A stretch of DNA of 64,000 nt from JAMXLO01 sp963818775 (GCA_963818775.1 CAWFUF010000017.1:62001-126000), one strand, 5' to 3'; counted from the first letter of the stretch, positions 8,512 to 17,822 are shown. Notes: a model not told the origin generated them from the sequence alone. A program made the numbers and translations.

Positions 8512-8581
8512 TAGCGGTCGGCGGCCGCGAAAAAGCGCCCCGGAACTGGGGGCAGCGCCCGAGCCAGGTCCAACCGCGGGC

Positions 8582-9055
8582 TTACTGCCGCGGCATTGCA
8601 GGTAGAGGGCCCTCCTTCCGGAGGCCGTGCCAAGCAAGCAATCCATCGACGATGAAGACGCCTAGCGCGGCGACCGTGCAGCCCAGGGCCGAGCCGAACA
8701 GCAGAAACAACACGAAGGCGGCGTTGGCATTCCGTGTCGCGCCGACGAATAGCGTGAAGGCGGCGCCGCAGGTGGTTGCGCCGCCGAGCGCGGCCAGTAC
8801 GATCGCGGCATCCAGCGCCAAGACACGGCACCGTAGCCGCCGAATATGGCTCCGCATCAGTGCGGCATCCTCGCCTTGCGGGTCGGCTGCCAGGAGGTCG
8901 GCAGTATGCGAGACATGGTCGGAGACACGTGCCAGCCGCGCGTTGAACACATTGAGCAGAGCGCCGATGCCCGACAACAGGAATACCGGCGTCAACGCCA
9001 CCTGTATGACGTGAGCGATGCTATCCAGGGGCACTGCGTTGATGTCACCCGGCAT
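8582..9055 (-). CDS. DUF2721 family membrane protein
   Basis: A 157-residue protein with three predicted transmembrane helices: one near the N-terminus (VIQVALTPVFLLSGIGALL), then a pair (ALDAAIVLAALGGATTCGAA and AAFVLFLLFGSALGCTVAAL). The arrangement of the first helix followed by NVFNARLARVSDH and a charged RRxRxxALD segment is characteristic of DUF2721, an uncharacterised inner-membrane family. The ATG at 9055 is preferred to the upstream in-frame start at 9136 because the additional 27 residues do not fit the family. Stand-alone gene; function unknown. Confidence 0.75.
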   Translation of the reverse strand: MPGDINAVPLDSIAHVIQVALTPVFLLSGIGALLNVFNARLARVSDHVSHTADLLAADPQGEDAALMRSHIRRLRCRVLALDAAIVLAALGGATTCGAAFTLFVGATRNANAAFVLFLLFGSALGCTVAALGVFIVDGLLAWHGLRKEGPLPAMPRQ

Positions 9056-9178
9056 GGCGATACACCCGGAATGGTAGTGGCGGACGCGTGGCAGAATGAC
9101 GATCGCACCGTGGCGATCTGGGAGAAACGGCACCAACGTTATCGGCGGCGGCGCGAGACGAAAGCGAGCAGGTGCGCC

Positions 9179-10486
9179 CTACTCTGCCGGCACCTCGGCG
9201 CCGCCGCGCACCGGCACGCGGCGCGGAATGTGCAACGCGAACGCAGCAATCAGCGCCGATAGGCCGGTAAAGGCCGCCAGCCCATAAAGTCCGCCGGAGT
9301 AGCTGCCGGTGAAGTCCTTGATCCAGCCGACCAGCGCCGGCCCGACCGCGCCGCCGACATTGCCGATCGAGTTGATCCAGGCGATACCGGCCGCCGCCGC
9401 GGCGCCGGTCAGCATCATCGACGGCATCGACCAGAATGGCCCCTTGGTGCCGTAGAACCCCGCCGTGGCAACGCACATGCCTGCCAGTGACCACCAGCTT
9501 CCCATCGTCATGCCGGCAACCACCAGCCCGACCGTCGAGAGCGTGCAGGCCCAGAACAGGTTCCAGCGCCGCTCGCCCATCCAGTCGGACAACCAACCCC
9601 AGGCCAGCATGCTGATCGCGCCCAAGGCGTAAGCCAGCGTCGTCGCATAGCCGGTGCCCATGTTGGTCGCGCCGAGCGATTTGATGATCTGTGGCACGAA
9701 CAGCAAGAGGCCCAGGCTTGCCGTGACAATGCCGAAGTAGTTGAGCGACAGCAGCAGGATCTTCGGGTTCACCAATGCCTGCCAGAGGCTGATCTTGCCG
9801 GCGGATTCCACCGCGCGACGCTCACTCTCAAGTGTCGTGGTGAGCCAGTGCTTCTCGGCAATGCTCAGCCAGCTCGCGCCGGCCGGTTTGTCGGTCAATG
9901 CGAACAACACGAAGATGCCGATCAGCACCGTCGGCACGGCTTCCATGAGGAAGATCCATTTCCATCCGGCGTAGCCAAGGAAGCCATCCAATCCAAGGAT
10001 CGCTGTCGAAATGGGTGCGCCGAGGGCCACGGAAACCGGCAGAGCCAGCGTGAACCTGGAAATGATGCGGCCGCGATGATGGTCGGGAAACCAGTAGGTG
10101 AACAGCAGCACGATGCCGGGGAACAGCCCAGCCTCCGCGAGGCCCAGCAGGAAGCGGACGATCAGAAAGCTTGTCGGTCCGGTGGCAAACGCGGTGGCAC
10201 CGGAGGCGATCCCCCAGGTGATCATGATGCGCGCGATCCAGATGCGCGCGCCGACCTTGTCGAGGATGACGTTGCTCGGGACCTCGAACAGGCAATAGCC
10301 GAGATAGAATGCCGTGGAGCTCAGACCGTAGGCCGCTGCGGTCAGCCCGATCGCGTGATTCATCTGCAACGCGGCAAAGCTCACGTTGATACGGTCGAGA
10401 TAGCAAAAGAAATAAACAACCATGGCGAGCGGGAGGAGCCGCAAATACACCTTTCGCATGGTTACCCGTTCGATCGTCGAAATCAT
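9179..10486 (-). CDS. MFS transporter, anion:cation symporter (ACS) type
   Basis: A 435-residue permease with 12 transmembrane segments. The N-terminus (PLAMVVYFFCYLDRINVSFA) and the NVILDKVGARIWIARIMITWG loop are typical of the ACS family that takes up glucarate, tartrate, phthalate and similar organic anions by proton symport. A strong ribosome site (GGGAGGATAA) precedes the ATG at 10486. It lies 71 bp downstream of the iron-dependent alcohol dehydrogenase gene on the same strand and may be part of that transcription unit. The exact substrate is not predictable. Confidence 0.85.
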   Translation of the reverse strand: MISTIERVTMRKVYLRLLPLAMVVYFFCYLDRINVSFAALQMNHAIGLTAAAYGLSSTAFYLGYCLFEVPSNVILDKVGARIWIARIMITWGIASGATAFATGPTSFLIVRFLLGLAEAGLFPGIVLLFTYWFPDHHRGRIISRFTLALPVSVALGAPISTAILGLDGFLGYAGWKWIFLMEAVPTVLIGIFVLFALTDKPAGASWLSIAEKHWLTTTLESERRAVESAGKISLWQALVNPKILLLSLNYFGIVTASLGLLLFVPQIIKSLGATNMGTGYATTLAYALGAISMLAWGWLSDWMGERRWNLFWACTLSTVGLVVAGMTMGSWWSLAGMCVATAGFYGTKGPFWSMPSMMLTGAAAAAGIAWINSIGNVGGAVGPALVGWIKDFTGSYSGGLYGLAAFTGLSALIAAFALHIPRRVPVRGGAEVPAE

Positions 10487-10557
10487 TTATCCTCCCGGCG
10501 CTCGTGTCGTTCCCTAAATCTTAACAAGTGAAATTACTTGAACGCAAACCAGCGAAC

Positions 10558-11745
10558 TCAGGCGTTGCGCGGCGCGCCTGTCCACACCTCGCGATACAAC
10601 GCGACAATCTCCGCCTTATCGGGCACGCGTGGATTGTTGGCCGGGCTGCCGGAGGCCAGCGCCTGCTCGGCCATCAGTTCCATCTTGCCGTTCCAGACGC
10701 CTTCGTCGATGCCGTACTCGGCGGGACCCGGCACGGACAGCTCCTTGTTCAGCACCTCCAGTCCCGTGACCAGCTTCGCCGAGGCCGTCGCGTCGGCGTC
10801 GCGTTCCTCGGCAAAGCCGATGCGTCGCGCAGCCTCGGCATAACGCCCTTCCGCCGCACCGATCGAGAACCGTGTGATCGCCGGCAGCAGCATCGCATTC
10901 GACAGGCCGTGCGGCACATGGAAATGCGCGCCTATCGGTCGCGACATGCCATGCACCAGCGCGACCGAGGCATTGGAAAACGCCAGCCCGGCCTGGGTGG
11001 CGCCGAGCATCATGCCCTCGCGCGCCACGGCGTTGCGCGGTTCGGCATAGGCCGTGCGGATATGCCGCCCGATCAGCGCCATCGCGGCAACGGCGAGCGC
11101 GTCGGAAAATGGATTGGCCCGCTTTGACACGAACGCCTCCAGCGCATGCGTCAGGCTGTCCACCCCCGTATCCGCGGTGGTGCGCGCCGGCACGGAGAAT
11201 GTGAGCTCGTAATCCACGATGGCAGCGAGCGGCAGCGCACCGAGCCCTGCGATCAGCATCTTCTCGTCGCGCTCTGTATCGGTGATGACGGTGAAGCGCG
11301 TGCACTCGCTGCCGGTGCCGGCGGTGGTGGGAATCGCGATCACCGGCAGCGCACCCTTGTCGGCAGCAAACGGCGCCTTGTAGTCACGCATCTTGCCACC
11401 GCCCGCGGCGAGGATCGCCATCGCCTTTGCGGTGTCGATCGGCGACCCGCCACCGAAGCCGATCAGACAGTCGAAATCGCCGCGCCTGAGTTCGACGACG
11501 CCCGCTTCGATCACCGTGTCGGTCGGATCAGGCACCGTGTCGCTGAACACCGTGACGGCAATGCCGGCGGCGGCAAGCGGATCGAGGCAGTGCTGCACGT
11601 GCCGTGAAGCGACCATAAAGGGATCGGTCACCACCAGTGGTCGCGACAGGCCGAACTTCGCCAGCACCTCGACGATCTGGCGCACGGCGCCACCGCCCAC
11701 CTGCAGCATACGGGGCGCGGCGATGTTGGCGTTCACTGCTGTCAT
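10558..11745 (-). CDS. iron-containing alcohol dehydrogenase family protein
   Basis: A group III (iron-type) dehydrogenase of 395 residues. Visible motifs: the NAD(P)-binding GFGGGSPIDTAKAMA, PTTAGTGSECT, and the metal-ligand region with Asp/His in VDYELTFSVPA, GVDSLTHALE and HGMSRPIGAHFHVPHG. Relatives reduce lactaldehyde, butanal, 1,3-propanediol precursors or maleylacetate. The ATG at 11745 is chosen for its GGAGAGGA ribosome site; the longer open frame upstream encodes no recognisable domain. It follows the two ABC ATPases with a 167-bp gap that contains the small palindrome GTGGATCCAC, of unknown relevance. Confidence 0.9.
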   Translation of the reverse strand: MTAVNANIAAPRMLQVGGGAVRQIVEVLAKFGLSRPLVVTDPFMVASRHVQHCLDPLAAAGIAVTVFSDTVPDPTDTVIEAGVVELRRGDFDCLIGFGGGSPIDTAKAMAILAAGGGKMRDYKAPFAADKGALPVIAIPTTAGTGSECTRFTVITDTERDEKMLIAGLGALPLAAIVDYELTFSVPARTTADTGVDSLTHALEAFVSKRANPFSDALAVAAMALIGRHIRTAYAEPRNAVAREGMMLGATQAGLAFSNASVALVHGMSRPIGAHFHVPHGLSNAMLLPAITRFSIGAAEGRYAEAARRIGFAEERDADATASAKLVTGLEVLNKELSVPGPAEYGIDEGVWNGKMELMAEQALASGSPANNPRVPDKAEIVALYREVWTGAPRNA

Positions 11746-11912
11746 GACGCGGTCCTCTCCGGAAAGGGCAAGCTTCACCACAAAGCCTCGCGAACCGGAA
11801 GTGGCGGAACGCCGTGGATCCACGTCTGCACTGTCATTGCTGCGGCTCGCGCGCCAACGATAGTCGAAACCTGCCCTCGCCGCTTGCGCGACACTGAACG
11901 CGCGGCGCGGAA

Positions 11913-12992
11913 TCAGCCCGCTGCCGCGTTGATCTCCGCTCGCCGCTTCGCGTACAGCGCCAACCGCATCGCCGCCATCGGCGCAACATGGCCGGGCTCG
12001 ATCACTTCGCCAGCCGGCGGCAGTTCCTCTGCGCGATGACAGGCGGTGAAGTGGCCTTCGCTCCACTTCCGCAGCAGCGGCATCTCCTCGCGACAGCGAT
12101 CGACGACGAACGGACACCGCGTATGGAAGCGGCAGCCCGCGGGCGGGTTCATCGGGCTCGGCACATCGCCACCCGGAAGTTGCCGTACACTATGGCGATG
12201 CGGATCAGGACGCGGGATCGCCGTCAGCAGCGTGCGCGTGTAGGGATGGCGCGGCTCGGAGAACAGCACATCCTTCGGCGCAATCTCGACGATCTGCCCG
12301 AGATACATCACCGCCACGCGGTCAGCCATATGCTTCACTACCGCGAGATCGTGCGCGATGAACAGATAAGACAAGCCTAGCCGCGCCTGCAGGTCCTTCA
12401 GCAGATTGACCACCTGCGCCTGGATCGACACATCGAGCGCGGACACCGGTTCATCACACACCACCAGCGCCGGCTCGACGGCAAGAGCGCGCGCGATGCC
12501 GATGCGCTGACGCTGACCGCCGGAGAACTCATGCGGATAGCGTTGCGCATGATACCGCGCAAGCCCGACCAGCCCGAGCAACTGGTTCACCCGCGCGCGC
12601 CGTGCCACGCGGTCGCCGATACCGTGCACGATGAGCGGTTCTTCCAGAATCTCGCCCACTGTCATGCGTGGGTTCAGCGAGGCAAACGGATCCTGGAACA
12701 CGATCTGCATCCGACGCCGCAGCCGGCGTAGCGGATCGCCGCGCATCTCGGTGATGTCAGTGCCCTCGAAGTAGATCGCTCCTGCGGTCGGATCGATGAG
12801 CCGCAGCACAAGCCGTGCGGTGGTTGACTTGCCGCAACCGGATTCTCCAACCAGCGCCAGCGTTTCGCCCCGGTCGATGGTGAAGGAGATGCCGTCGACC
12901 GCGCGCACCACGCCCACCATCTTGCCAAGCACCAGACCCCGCTTGATGTCGAAGTGCCTGGTGAGGTCTTGAACCTCCAACAGCGCGCTCAT
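11913..12992 (-). CDS. dipeptide/oligopeptide ABC transporter ATP-binding protein (DppF/OppF-like)
   Basis: A 359-residue ATPase for the peptide/nickel type of ABC importer. Walker A GESGCGKST, Q-loop IVFQDPFASLNPR, signature SGGQRQR, Walker B LVVCDEPVSALD, and the H-loop IAHDL are all intact. The C-terminal oligopeptide-transporter extension carries the Cys pattern CRFHTRCP and a further Cys in VDRCREEM, which in several relatives holds an iron-sulfur cluster. Its start overlaps the stop of the partner ATPase gene by 4 nt. No permease genes are adjacent, so the membrane partners must be encoded elsewhere. Confidence 0.92.
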   Translation of the reverse strand: MSALLEVQDLTRHFDIKRGLVLGKMVGVVRAVDGISFTIDRGETLALVGESGCGKSTTARLVLRLIDPTAGAIYFEGTDITEMRGDPLRRLRRRMQIVFQDPFASLNPRMTVGEILEEPLIVHGIGDRVARRARVNQLLGLVGLARYHAQRYPHEFSGGQRQRIGIARALAVEPALVVCDEPVSALDVSIQAQVVNLLKDLQARLGLSYLFIAHDLAVVKHMADRVAVMYLGQIVEIAPKDVLFSEPRHPYTRTLLTAIPRPDPHRHSVRQLPGGDVPSPMNPPAGCRFHTRCPFVVDRCREEMPLLRKWSEGHFTACHRAEELPPAGEVIEPGHVAPMAAMRLALYAKRRAEINAAAG

Positions 12993-14092
12993 GACACCAC
13001 TGCTTCCACCGGCGCACGGATGCAGGCAACGCGATGGTTCTCAGCGAGCAGACGGAGCTCCGGGTCCTGCAAAGTGCACGCCGCGTCGGCAAACACGCAG
13101 CGCGGATGAAAGCGACAGCCCTGGGGCAGGTCGAATGGCGCCGGCACTGTGCCTTCGATCGCCAGCAGACGATCGCGGTTCTCCTCGATCTTCGGAATGC
13201 TGCCGAGCAGGCCGAGTGTGTAGGGATGTTGCGGATCGTCGAAGATCGCCGGCCCTGGCGCACGCTCCACCACGCGGCCGGCATACATCACCGCGACCTC
13301 ATCGGCCATCTCGGCAACGATGCCGAGATCGTGAGTGATCAGGATAATCGCCATGCCGGTCTGGGCTTGCAGCTCGCGCAGCAGGTCGAGGATCTGTGCC
13401 TGAACCGTGACATCAAGCGCGGTGGTCGGCTCGTCGGCGATCAGCAGATCCGGCTCGCAGGCGAGCGCCATCGCGATCATGACGCGCTGACGCATGCCGC
13501 CGGACATCTGGTGTGGGTATTCGTCGAAACGGCGTTCCGGCGCGGGGATGCGCACGCGCTGCAAAGCGGAGATGGCACGGCTGCGCAGTGCTGCGGCAGA
13601 GGCGGCGCGGTCATGCGCACGCATCGCCTCGGTGATCTGGTCGCCGACGGTGAACACGGGATTAAGGCTGGTCATCGGCTCCTGAAAGATCATCGCGATG
13701 CGATTGCCGCGGATGTCGCGCATATGCGCCGGCGACAGGTCGAGCAGATTCCGACCATCAAACATGATCCGACCAGCGGCGATGCGGCCCGGCGGCGGCA
13801 CCAGACGCATCACGGACAGCGACAGCACCGACTTGCCGCAGCCGGACTCACCGACGATGCCGAGCGTGCGGCCACGACCAACGGAGATGTCGACGCCATC
13901 CACCGCCGCGACATCGCCGGCGGCGGTACGGAACACGGTGCGAAGCGAGGAGATTGCCAGCAGAGGAGAGGCTGCCCCCTCCGCCCTCGCGGGGGAGGGT
14001 TGGGGAGCGGGGGCGGTGCGAGATCCAGGGGCCCCCTCCCCCCGCCCCCTTCCCGCAAGGGAAGAGGGAGAATTAGCGTGCGGTTCGCTCAA
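12989..14092 (-). CDS. dipeptide/oligopeptide ABC transporter ATP-binding protein (DppD/OppD-like) with repeat-encoded N-terminus
   Basis: A 367-residue ATPase with Walker A GESGCGKS, signature SGGMRQR, Walker B LLIADEPTTALD, H-loop ITHDLG and the C-terminal CRFHPRC oligopeptide domain. The ABC fold begins near residue 45. Residues about 8-40 are the in-frame translation of a GC-rich palindromic repeat (13975-14071), giving a Ser/Pro/Gly/Arg/Ala-rich tail with no counterpart in the family. The ATG at 14092 overlaps the stop of the RraA-like gene (ATGA), and no ATG, GTG or TTG lies between the repeat and the start of the fold, so the repeat appears truly translated. Confidence 0.88.
   Translation of the reverse strand: MSEPHANSPSSLAGRGRGEGAPGSRTAPAPQPSPARAEGAASPLLAISSLRTVFRTAAGDVAAVDGVDISVGRGRTLGIVGESGCGKSVLSLSVMRLVPPPGRIAAGRIMFDGRNLLDLSPAHMRDIRGNRIAMIFQEPMTSLNPVFTVGDQITEAMRAHDRAASAAALRSRAISALQRVRIPAPERRFDEYPHQMSGGMRQRVMIAMALACEPDLLIADEPTTALDVTVQAQILDLLRELQAQTGMAIILITHDLGIVAEMADEVAVMYAGRVVERAPGPAIFDDPQHPYTLGLLGSIPKIEENRDRLLAIEGTVPAPFDLPQGCRFHPRCVFADAACTLQDPELRLLAENHRVACIRAPVEAVVS
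13975..14071. repeat. GC-rich palindromic repeat, copy 2, inside a coding sequence
   Basis: Same architecture as the element at 5138-5236: a CCCTCGCGGGGGAGGG hairpin, a GGTTGGGGAGC block, a short spacer, a C-rich block and a terminal CTTCCCGCAAGGGAAG hairpin. Here it lies wholly inside the ABC ATPase gene, near its 5' end, and keeps the reading frame open. Confidence 0.75.
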
Positions 14093-14784
14093 TGAATCTC
14101 CGCCGACCGCTTCAGCACCTCGCGCAGCTTCGCGGGCGAGAAATCAGGCGAGCGGCAAAAGTCCAGAATCACCTTCTCGCGCCGCGAAATCAGATCGATC
14201 GCCGCCGGCAGCTTCTTCACCGCATCCGCCGGCACGACGACCGCACCGTGGTAATCGGCATGGATCACATCGTCATGTCCCGCCTGCATGCCGAAGATGT
14301 TCACCGGCCTGCGAAACTCCACCATGTGCACCCACGCGTGGCTCGGCCCGACACGGCCGCCGATCATCTGATAGCCTTCCGCCCACATATCCAGGTCGCG
14401 GAACGAACCATTCGTCACGCAGCCGATCGAGCCGAGCGCCTTGTGGATGTTGGACTGCACCTCGCCCCAATACGCGCCGTAGCCAATGCGGCCGTCGATG
14501 TCCTGGATTACCGCGATGGTCGGGAAGTCCGTGGCGGCGACATACTCGTACCAGTCCGCCCGGTCCGTCACCTTGCCGCGCGGCGGTTCGGTGGACCGGA
14601 TCATCCCGACGCGCGCCAGCCCGACGATGGGCTTCGCCTTCGGGTCAATGCAGACCATTGGCTCCACGGTGTAGCCGAAGGCACGCCGCTCCGGTGACGT
14701 GATCTCAAGACCATTGCAGATCGTCGGCGTGTCCCATTGGGCGAGCACGTCAAGGTCAGCCTGGGTAAACGGCCGCTCGGCCAT
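14089..14784 (-). CDS. RraA/4-hydroxy-4-methyl-2-oxoglutarate aldolase family protein
   Basis: A 231-residue protein of the RraA-like fold, whose members are divalent-metal aldolases/decarboxylases of pyruvate-type substrates or RNase E regulators. The key strand-turn regions are present: TNGSFRDLDM supplies the conserved Arg-Asp pair, and DDVIHADYHGAVVVP matches the family GDxVxADxxGVVVVP segment. A very good ribosome site (AGGAGGAAG) lies upstream of the ATG at 14784. It heads a minus-strand unit with the two peptide ABC ATPases, to which it is coupled by a 4-nt overlap, and is divergent from the racemase-like gene. A catabolic aldolase is more likely than an RNase E inhibitor. Confidence 0.82.
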   Translation of the reverse strand: MAERPFTQADLDVLAQWDTPTICNGLEITSPERRAFGYTVEPMVCIDPKAKPIVGLARVGMIRSTEPPRGKVTDRADWYEYVAATDFPTIAVIQDIDGRIGYGAYWGEVQSNIHKALGSIGCVTNGSFRDLDMWAEGYQMIGGRVGPSHAWVHMVEFRRPVNIFGMQAGHDDVIHADYHGAVVVPADAVKKLPAAIDLISRREKVILDFCRSPDFSPAKLREVLKRSAEIH

Positions 14785-14823
14785 TACTTCCTCCTGTCGT
14801 CCAGTTGGGGCATGCTGGGCACA

Positions 14824-15585
14824 ATGAAGGTCATCGCCAGAGGCGGCAAGGCGCTGTACGGCGCGCCGCTCGGAATCCTCATGCTGGAGGCGAAGTTTCC
14901 CCGCATCCCTGGGGACATGGGCAATGCCGCCACTTGGCCTTTCCCGGTGCTGTACCGCGTGGTGGGCGGTGCGACGCCGGAACGCGTGGTGCTGAATGCC
15001 GCCGCCGGCCTGCTGGACGACTTCCTGTCGGCCGCCGCTGAACTCGTCGCGCATGGTGCCGAGGCGATCACCACCAACTGCGGTTTTTTGTCGGTGTTCC
15101 AGGTGGAACTGGCGGCGCATGTGCGGGTGCCGGTCGCCACCAGCGCGCTGATCCAGATGCCCTGGGTGCAGGCGATGCTGCCGCCAGGTCAGCGCGTCGG
15201 CATCATTACTGTGTCGGCCGGATCGCTGACCCCGCGCCATCTGGCGGCAGCCGGCGTTCCGCCCGACACGCCATTCGTCGGCACCGAGAACGGCCGCGAA
15301 TTCTTCCGCGTGCTGATCCGTGGCGAGAAGCAGGATATGGATGTGGCGCGGGCTGCCGCCGACATCCTCGATGCCGGACGTACGCTCGTCGCGCGCCACC
15401 CCGATATCGGTGCGATCGTGCTCGAGTGCACCAACATGCCGCCCTACGCCTTCGCACTTCGCGAAGTGCTTGGCCTGCCGGTTTATGACATATATACAAT
15501 GATCACCTGGCTGCACGCCGGGCTGCGCCCACGCGAGTTCGGGCCGCCCGCCGACCGCTCGACCTGTCTCGGAGGAAGTCTCTGA
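14824..15585 (+). CDS. aspartate/glutamate racemase family protein
   Basis: A protein of 253 residues with the two-cysteine architecture of Asp/Glu/hydantoin racemases: the first catalytic Cys in AITTNCGFLS and the second in VLECTNMPPYA. The N-terminal segment GILMLEAKFPRIPGDMGNA is typical of a subgroup of uncharacterised racemase-like proteins found with amino-acid or hydantoin catabolism genes. An in-frame ATG at 14812 is an alternative start. It is divergent from the RraA-like gene, and its stop overlaps the next start (TGATG), so it is coupled to the UDP-glucuronate decarboxylase gene although the functions are not obviously related. Confidence 0.8.
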   Translation: MKVIARGGKALYGAPLGILMLEAKFPRIPGDMGNAATWPFPVLYRVVGGATPERVVLNAAAGLLDDFLSAAAELVAHGAEAITTNCGFLSVFQVELAAHVRVPVATSALIQMPWVQAMLPPGQRVGIITVSAGSLTPRHLAAAGVPPDTPFVGTENGREFFRVLIRGEKQDMDVARAAADILDAGRTLVARHPDIGAIVLECTNMPPYAFALREVLGLPVYDIYTMITWLHAGLRPREFGPPADRSTCLGGSL

Positions 15586-16565
15586 TGGCTCTGACACGCA
15601 AACGGGTAATGGTGACCGGCGGTGCCGGCTTCCTGGGGTCGCATCTCTGCGAACGTCTGCTGCGCGACGGCCACGATGTGTTGTGTGTCGACAACTATTT
15701 CACCGGCCGCAAGGACAACATCGCTCACCTGATCGGCGATCCGCACTTCGAGGCGATGCGGCACGACATCACCTTCCCGCTCTACGTCGAGGTCGATGAG
15801 ATATACAACCTCGCCTGCCCCGCCTCGCCGGTGCACTACCAGTACGATCCGGTGCAGACCACCAAGACCAGTGTGATCGGTGCGATCACCATGCTGGGTC
15901 TGGCGAAGCGGGTCGGCGCGAAGATCATGCAGGCATCCACCAGCGAGGTGTACGGCGATCCCACGGTGCATCCGCAGACCGAGGATTACCGTGGCAACGT
16001 CAATCCGCTCGGCCCGCGCGGCTGTTACGACGAGGGAAAGCGCTGCGCGGAGACGCTGTTCTTCGACTACTACCGGCAGCACCGCACCCGCATCAAGGTG
16101 GCGCGCATCTTCAACACCTACGGACCGCGCATGCACCCGAACGACGGCAGGGTGGTGTCCAACTTCATCGTTCAGGCCCTGCGCAACGAGGACATCACGC
16201 TGTATGGCGACGGCGGCCAGACGCGCGCCTTCTGCTATGTCGATGACCTGATCGATGGCTTCGTGCGTCTGGTCGGCACCGGCGAAGACTTCACCGGCCC
16301 GGTGAACCTGGGCAATCCGCACGAGATCGCCGTCAAGGAACTGGCTGACAGGGTCATCAAACTGACCGGATCGCAGTCGCGCATCGTGTATCGCCCGCTG
16401 CCGCAGGATGATCCAACGCAGCGCTGTCCGAACATCACGCTCGCGCGCAGCACGTTGGGCTGGGAACCGCACGTGGAACTCGACGACGGCCTGACCCGCA
16501 CGATCGCCTATTTCGATCGCATGCTGCTGGAGCGTGGCGAGAAGCAGACCGTGTCGGCGAACTGA
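15585..16565 (+). CDS. UDP-glucuronate decarboxylase (UDP-xylose synthase)
   Basis: An extended short-chain dehydrogenase of 326 residues that converts UDP-glucuronate to UDP-xylose. NAD-binding GGAGFLGSHLCERLL, the sugar-specific IYNLACPASPVHYQ, the catalytic STSEVYGDP and YDEGK (Tyr-x3-Lys), and RIFNTYGPRMHP are all as in UXS enzymes, distinguishing it from UDP-glucose epimerases. Strong ribosome site GGAGGAAG precedes the ATG, which overlaps the racemase stop. The product feeds polysaccharide synthesis, and a lone export lipoprotein gene lies about 7 kb away. Ends base-to-base with the convergent DadA-like gene. Confidence 0.93.
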   Translation: MALTRKRVMVTGGAGFLGSHLCERLLRDGHDVLCVDNYFTGRKDNIAHLIGDPHFEAMRHDITFPLYVEVDEIYNLACPASPVHYQYDPVQTTKTSVIGAITMLGLAKRVGAKIMQASTSEVYGDPTVHPQTEDYRGNVNPLGPRGCYDEGKRCAETLFFDYYRQHRTRIKVARIFNTYGPRMHPNDGRVVSNFIVQALRNEDITLYGDGGQTRAFCYVDDLIDGFVRLVGTGEDFTGPVNLGNPHEIAVKELADRVIKLTGSQSRIVYRPLPQDDPTQRCPNITLARSTLGWEPHVELDDGLTRTIAYFDRMLLERGEKQTVSAN

Positions 16566-17822
16566 TCAGAAACGCTGGGCGGCGAAGGGCGCAATATCGA
16601 TTGCAGGCTGCCTGCCGCTGATCAGATCCGCCACCAATCTTCCCGTCGCCGCCCCGGCGGTCAGGCCGACATGGCCGTGACCGAACGCATGCACGATATC
16701 CGGACATCCGCTCGCCGGCCCGATGCAAGGCAGCCCATCCGGTGTTGAAGGCCGGTGTCCCATCCAGACCTTAACTCGTGACGCCGGGAGATCAGCCGGC
16801 ACGTCGGGAAACACCCGCCGGGCAAAGTCACGCAGAACTTCGGCCCGCCGCCAGTTCGGCGCAGCATCGAGCCCGGCAAGCTCAACCTGGCCTGCCAGAC
16901 GCAGCCCCTGCGGCGTCATCACGCACGCCATCTTGCCGTCACTCGGCATCACCGGATACCGAGGCGCGATGCCGGGATCAGCAATCACCGCGTGGTATCC
17001 GCGCTCGGTCTCCAGCGGCACCCGATCGCCCGCCGCGGCGGCAAGCACATGCGACCGTGCCCCTGCCGCGATCACCGCTCGATCCGCCGCGATCTCGCCC
17101 GCGTCCGTTAGCACCGCAAGCAGCCGTGCCCCCTCGATGCGGAAGCCAAGCGCTCTCGCACGCCGCAGTTCTGCCCCCTGTGCCACCGCGTGACGCACCA
17201 GCGCCGCGACATAGGCGCCAGGATCGCGACACTGACCGTTCTCTTCGACCAGCACGCCGAAGGAGTAGCGCCGGCTCAACGTTGGCTCGCGCTGCCGCAG
17301 TTCATCCGCCGACAGCTCCAGCCAGCGCACACCATTCTCGCGCCGCAGTCGCCACTCCAGCTCCTCGGCGACAAACTCCGCGCGGCTCGGGAACACGCTC
17401 AGCATCCCCTGCCGCGAGATCAGCGCGCTGACGCCGGCCTCCTCCGCGAGGCGGCGATGCAGTTCGGGTGCGTTCAGCAGCAGCGGCCGTAGCGCGCGCG
17501 CCGTCGCCGCAACCCGCGCCTCGGTGGCGCCCGCGCGCAGGAAGCGGGTGAGCCATGGCAGCAGCCGCGGCAGATACCGCCAACGGATCGCCAGCGGCCC
17601 GAGCGGATCAGCGAGCCAGCCAGGCACCTTCCGCCAGATGCCGGGCGACGACATCGGGAGGATTGAACTCGGGTTGAGCAGCGTGCCGTTGCCATAGCTC
17701 GCCGCCTGTTCGCCGCCAGGTTCGCCTGGCTCCAGGATCGTCACGCGATGCCCGTCGCGTTGCAGCTCGATCGCGGTTGCCGCGCCGACGACGCCGGCGC
17801 CGATCACGACGACATTTGCCAT
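16566..17822 (-). CDS. FAD-dependent D-amino acid dehydrogenase-like oxidoreductase (DadA family)
   Basis: A 418-residue flavoprotein of the DAO superfamily. The N-terminal dinucleotide fold VVVIGAGVVGAATAIEL is followed by the DadA-like ASYGNGTLLNPSS segment; the C-terminal FAD region is seen as VWMGHRPSTPDGLPCIGP and HAFGHGHVGLTAGAATG. It probably oxidatively deaminates a D-amino acid or an N-methyl amino acid, passing electrons to the membrane. Its ATG overlaps the stop of the upstream peptide-binding protein gene (TGATG), so uptake and oxidation of the same ligand class is a reasonable inference. Confidence 0.88.
   Translation of the reverse strand: MANVVVIGAGVVGAATAIELQRDGHRVTILEPGEPGGEQAASYGNGTLLNPSSILPMSSPGIWRKVPGWLADPLGPLAIRWRYLPRLLPWLTRFLRAGATEARVAATARALRPLLLNAPELHRRLAEEAGVSALISRQGMLSVFPSRAEFVAEELEWRLRRENGVRWLELSADELRQREPTLSRRYSFGVLVEENGQCRDPGAYVAALVRHAVAQGAELRRARALGFRIEGARLLAVLTDAGEIAADRAVIAAGARSHVLAAAAGDRVPLETERGYHAVIADPGIAPRYPVMPSDGKMACVMTPQGLRLAGQVELAGLDAAPNWRRAEVLRDFARRVFPDVPADLPASRVKVWMGHRPSTPDGLPCIGPASGCPDIVHAFGHGHVGLTAGAATGRLVADLISGRQPAIDIAPFAAQRF

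Noticed and set aside
11780..11860. GTGGATCCAC palindrome as an operator for the alcohol dehydrogenase gene
   Set aside because: A single 10-bp palindrome in GC-rich DNA is not significant alone and matches no known site.
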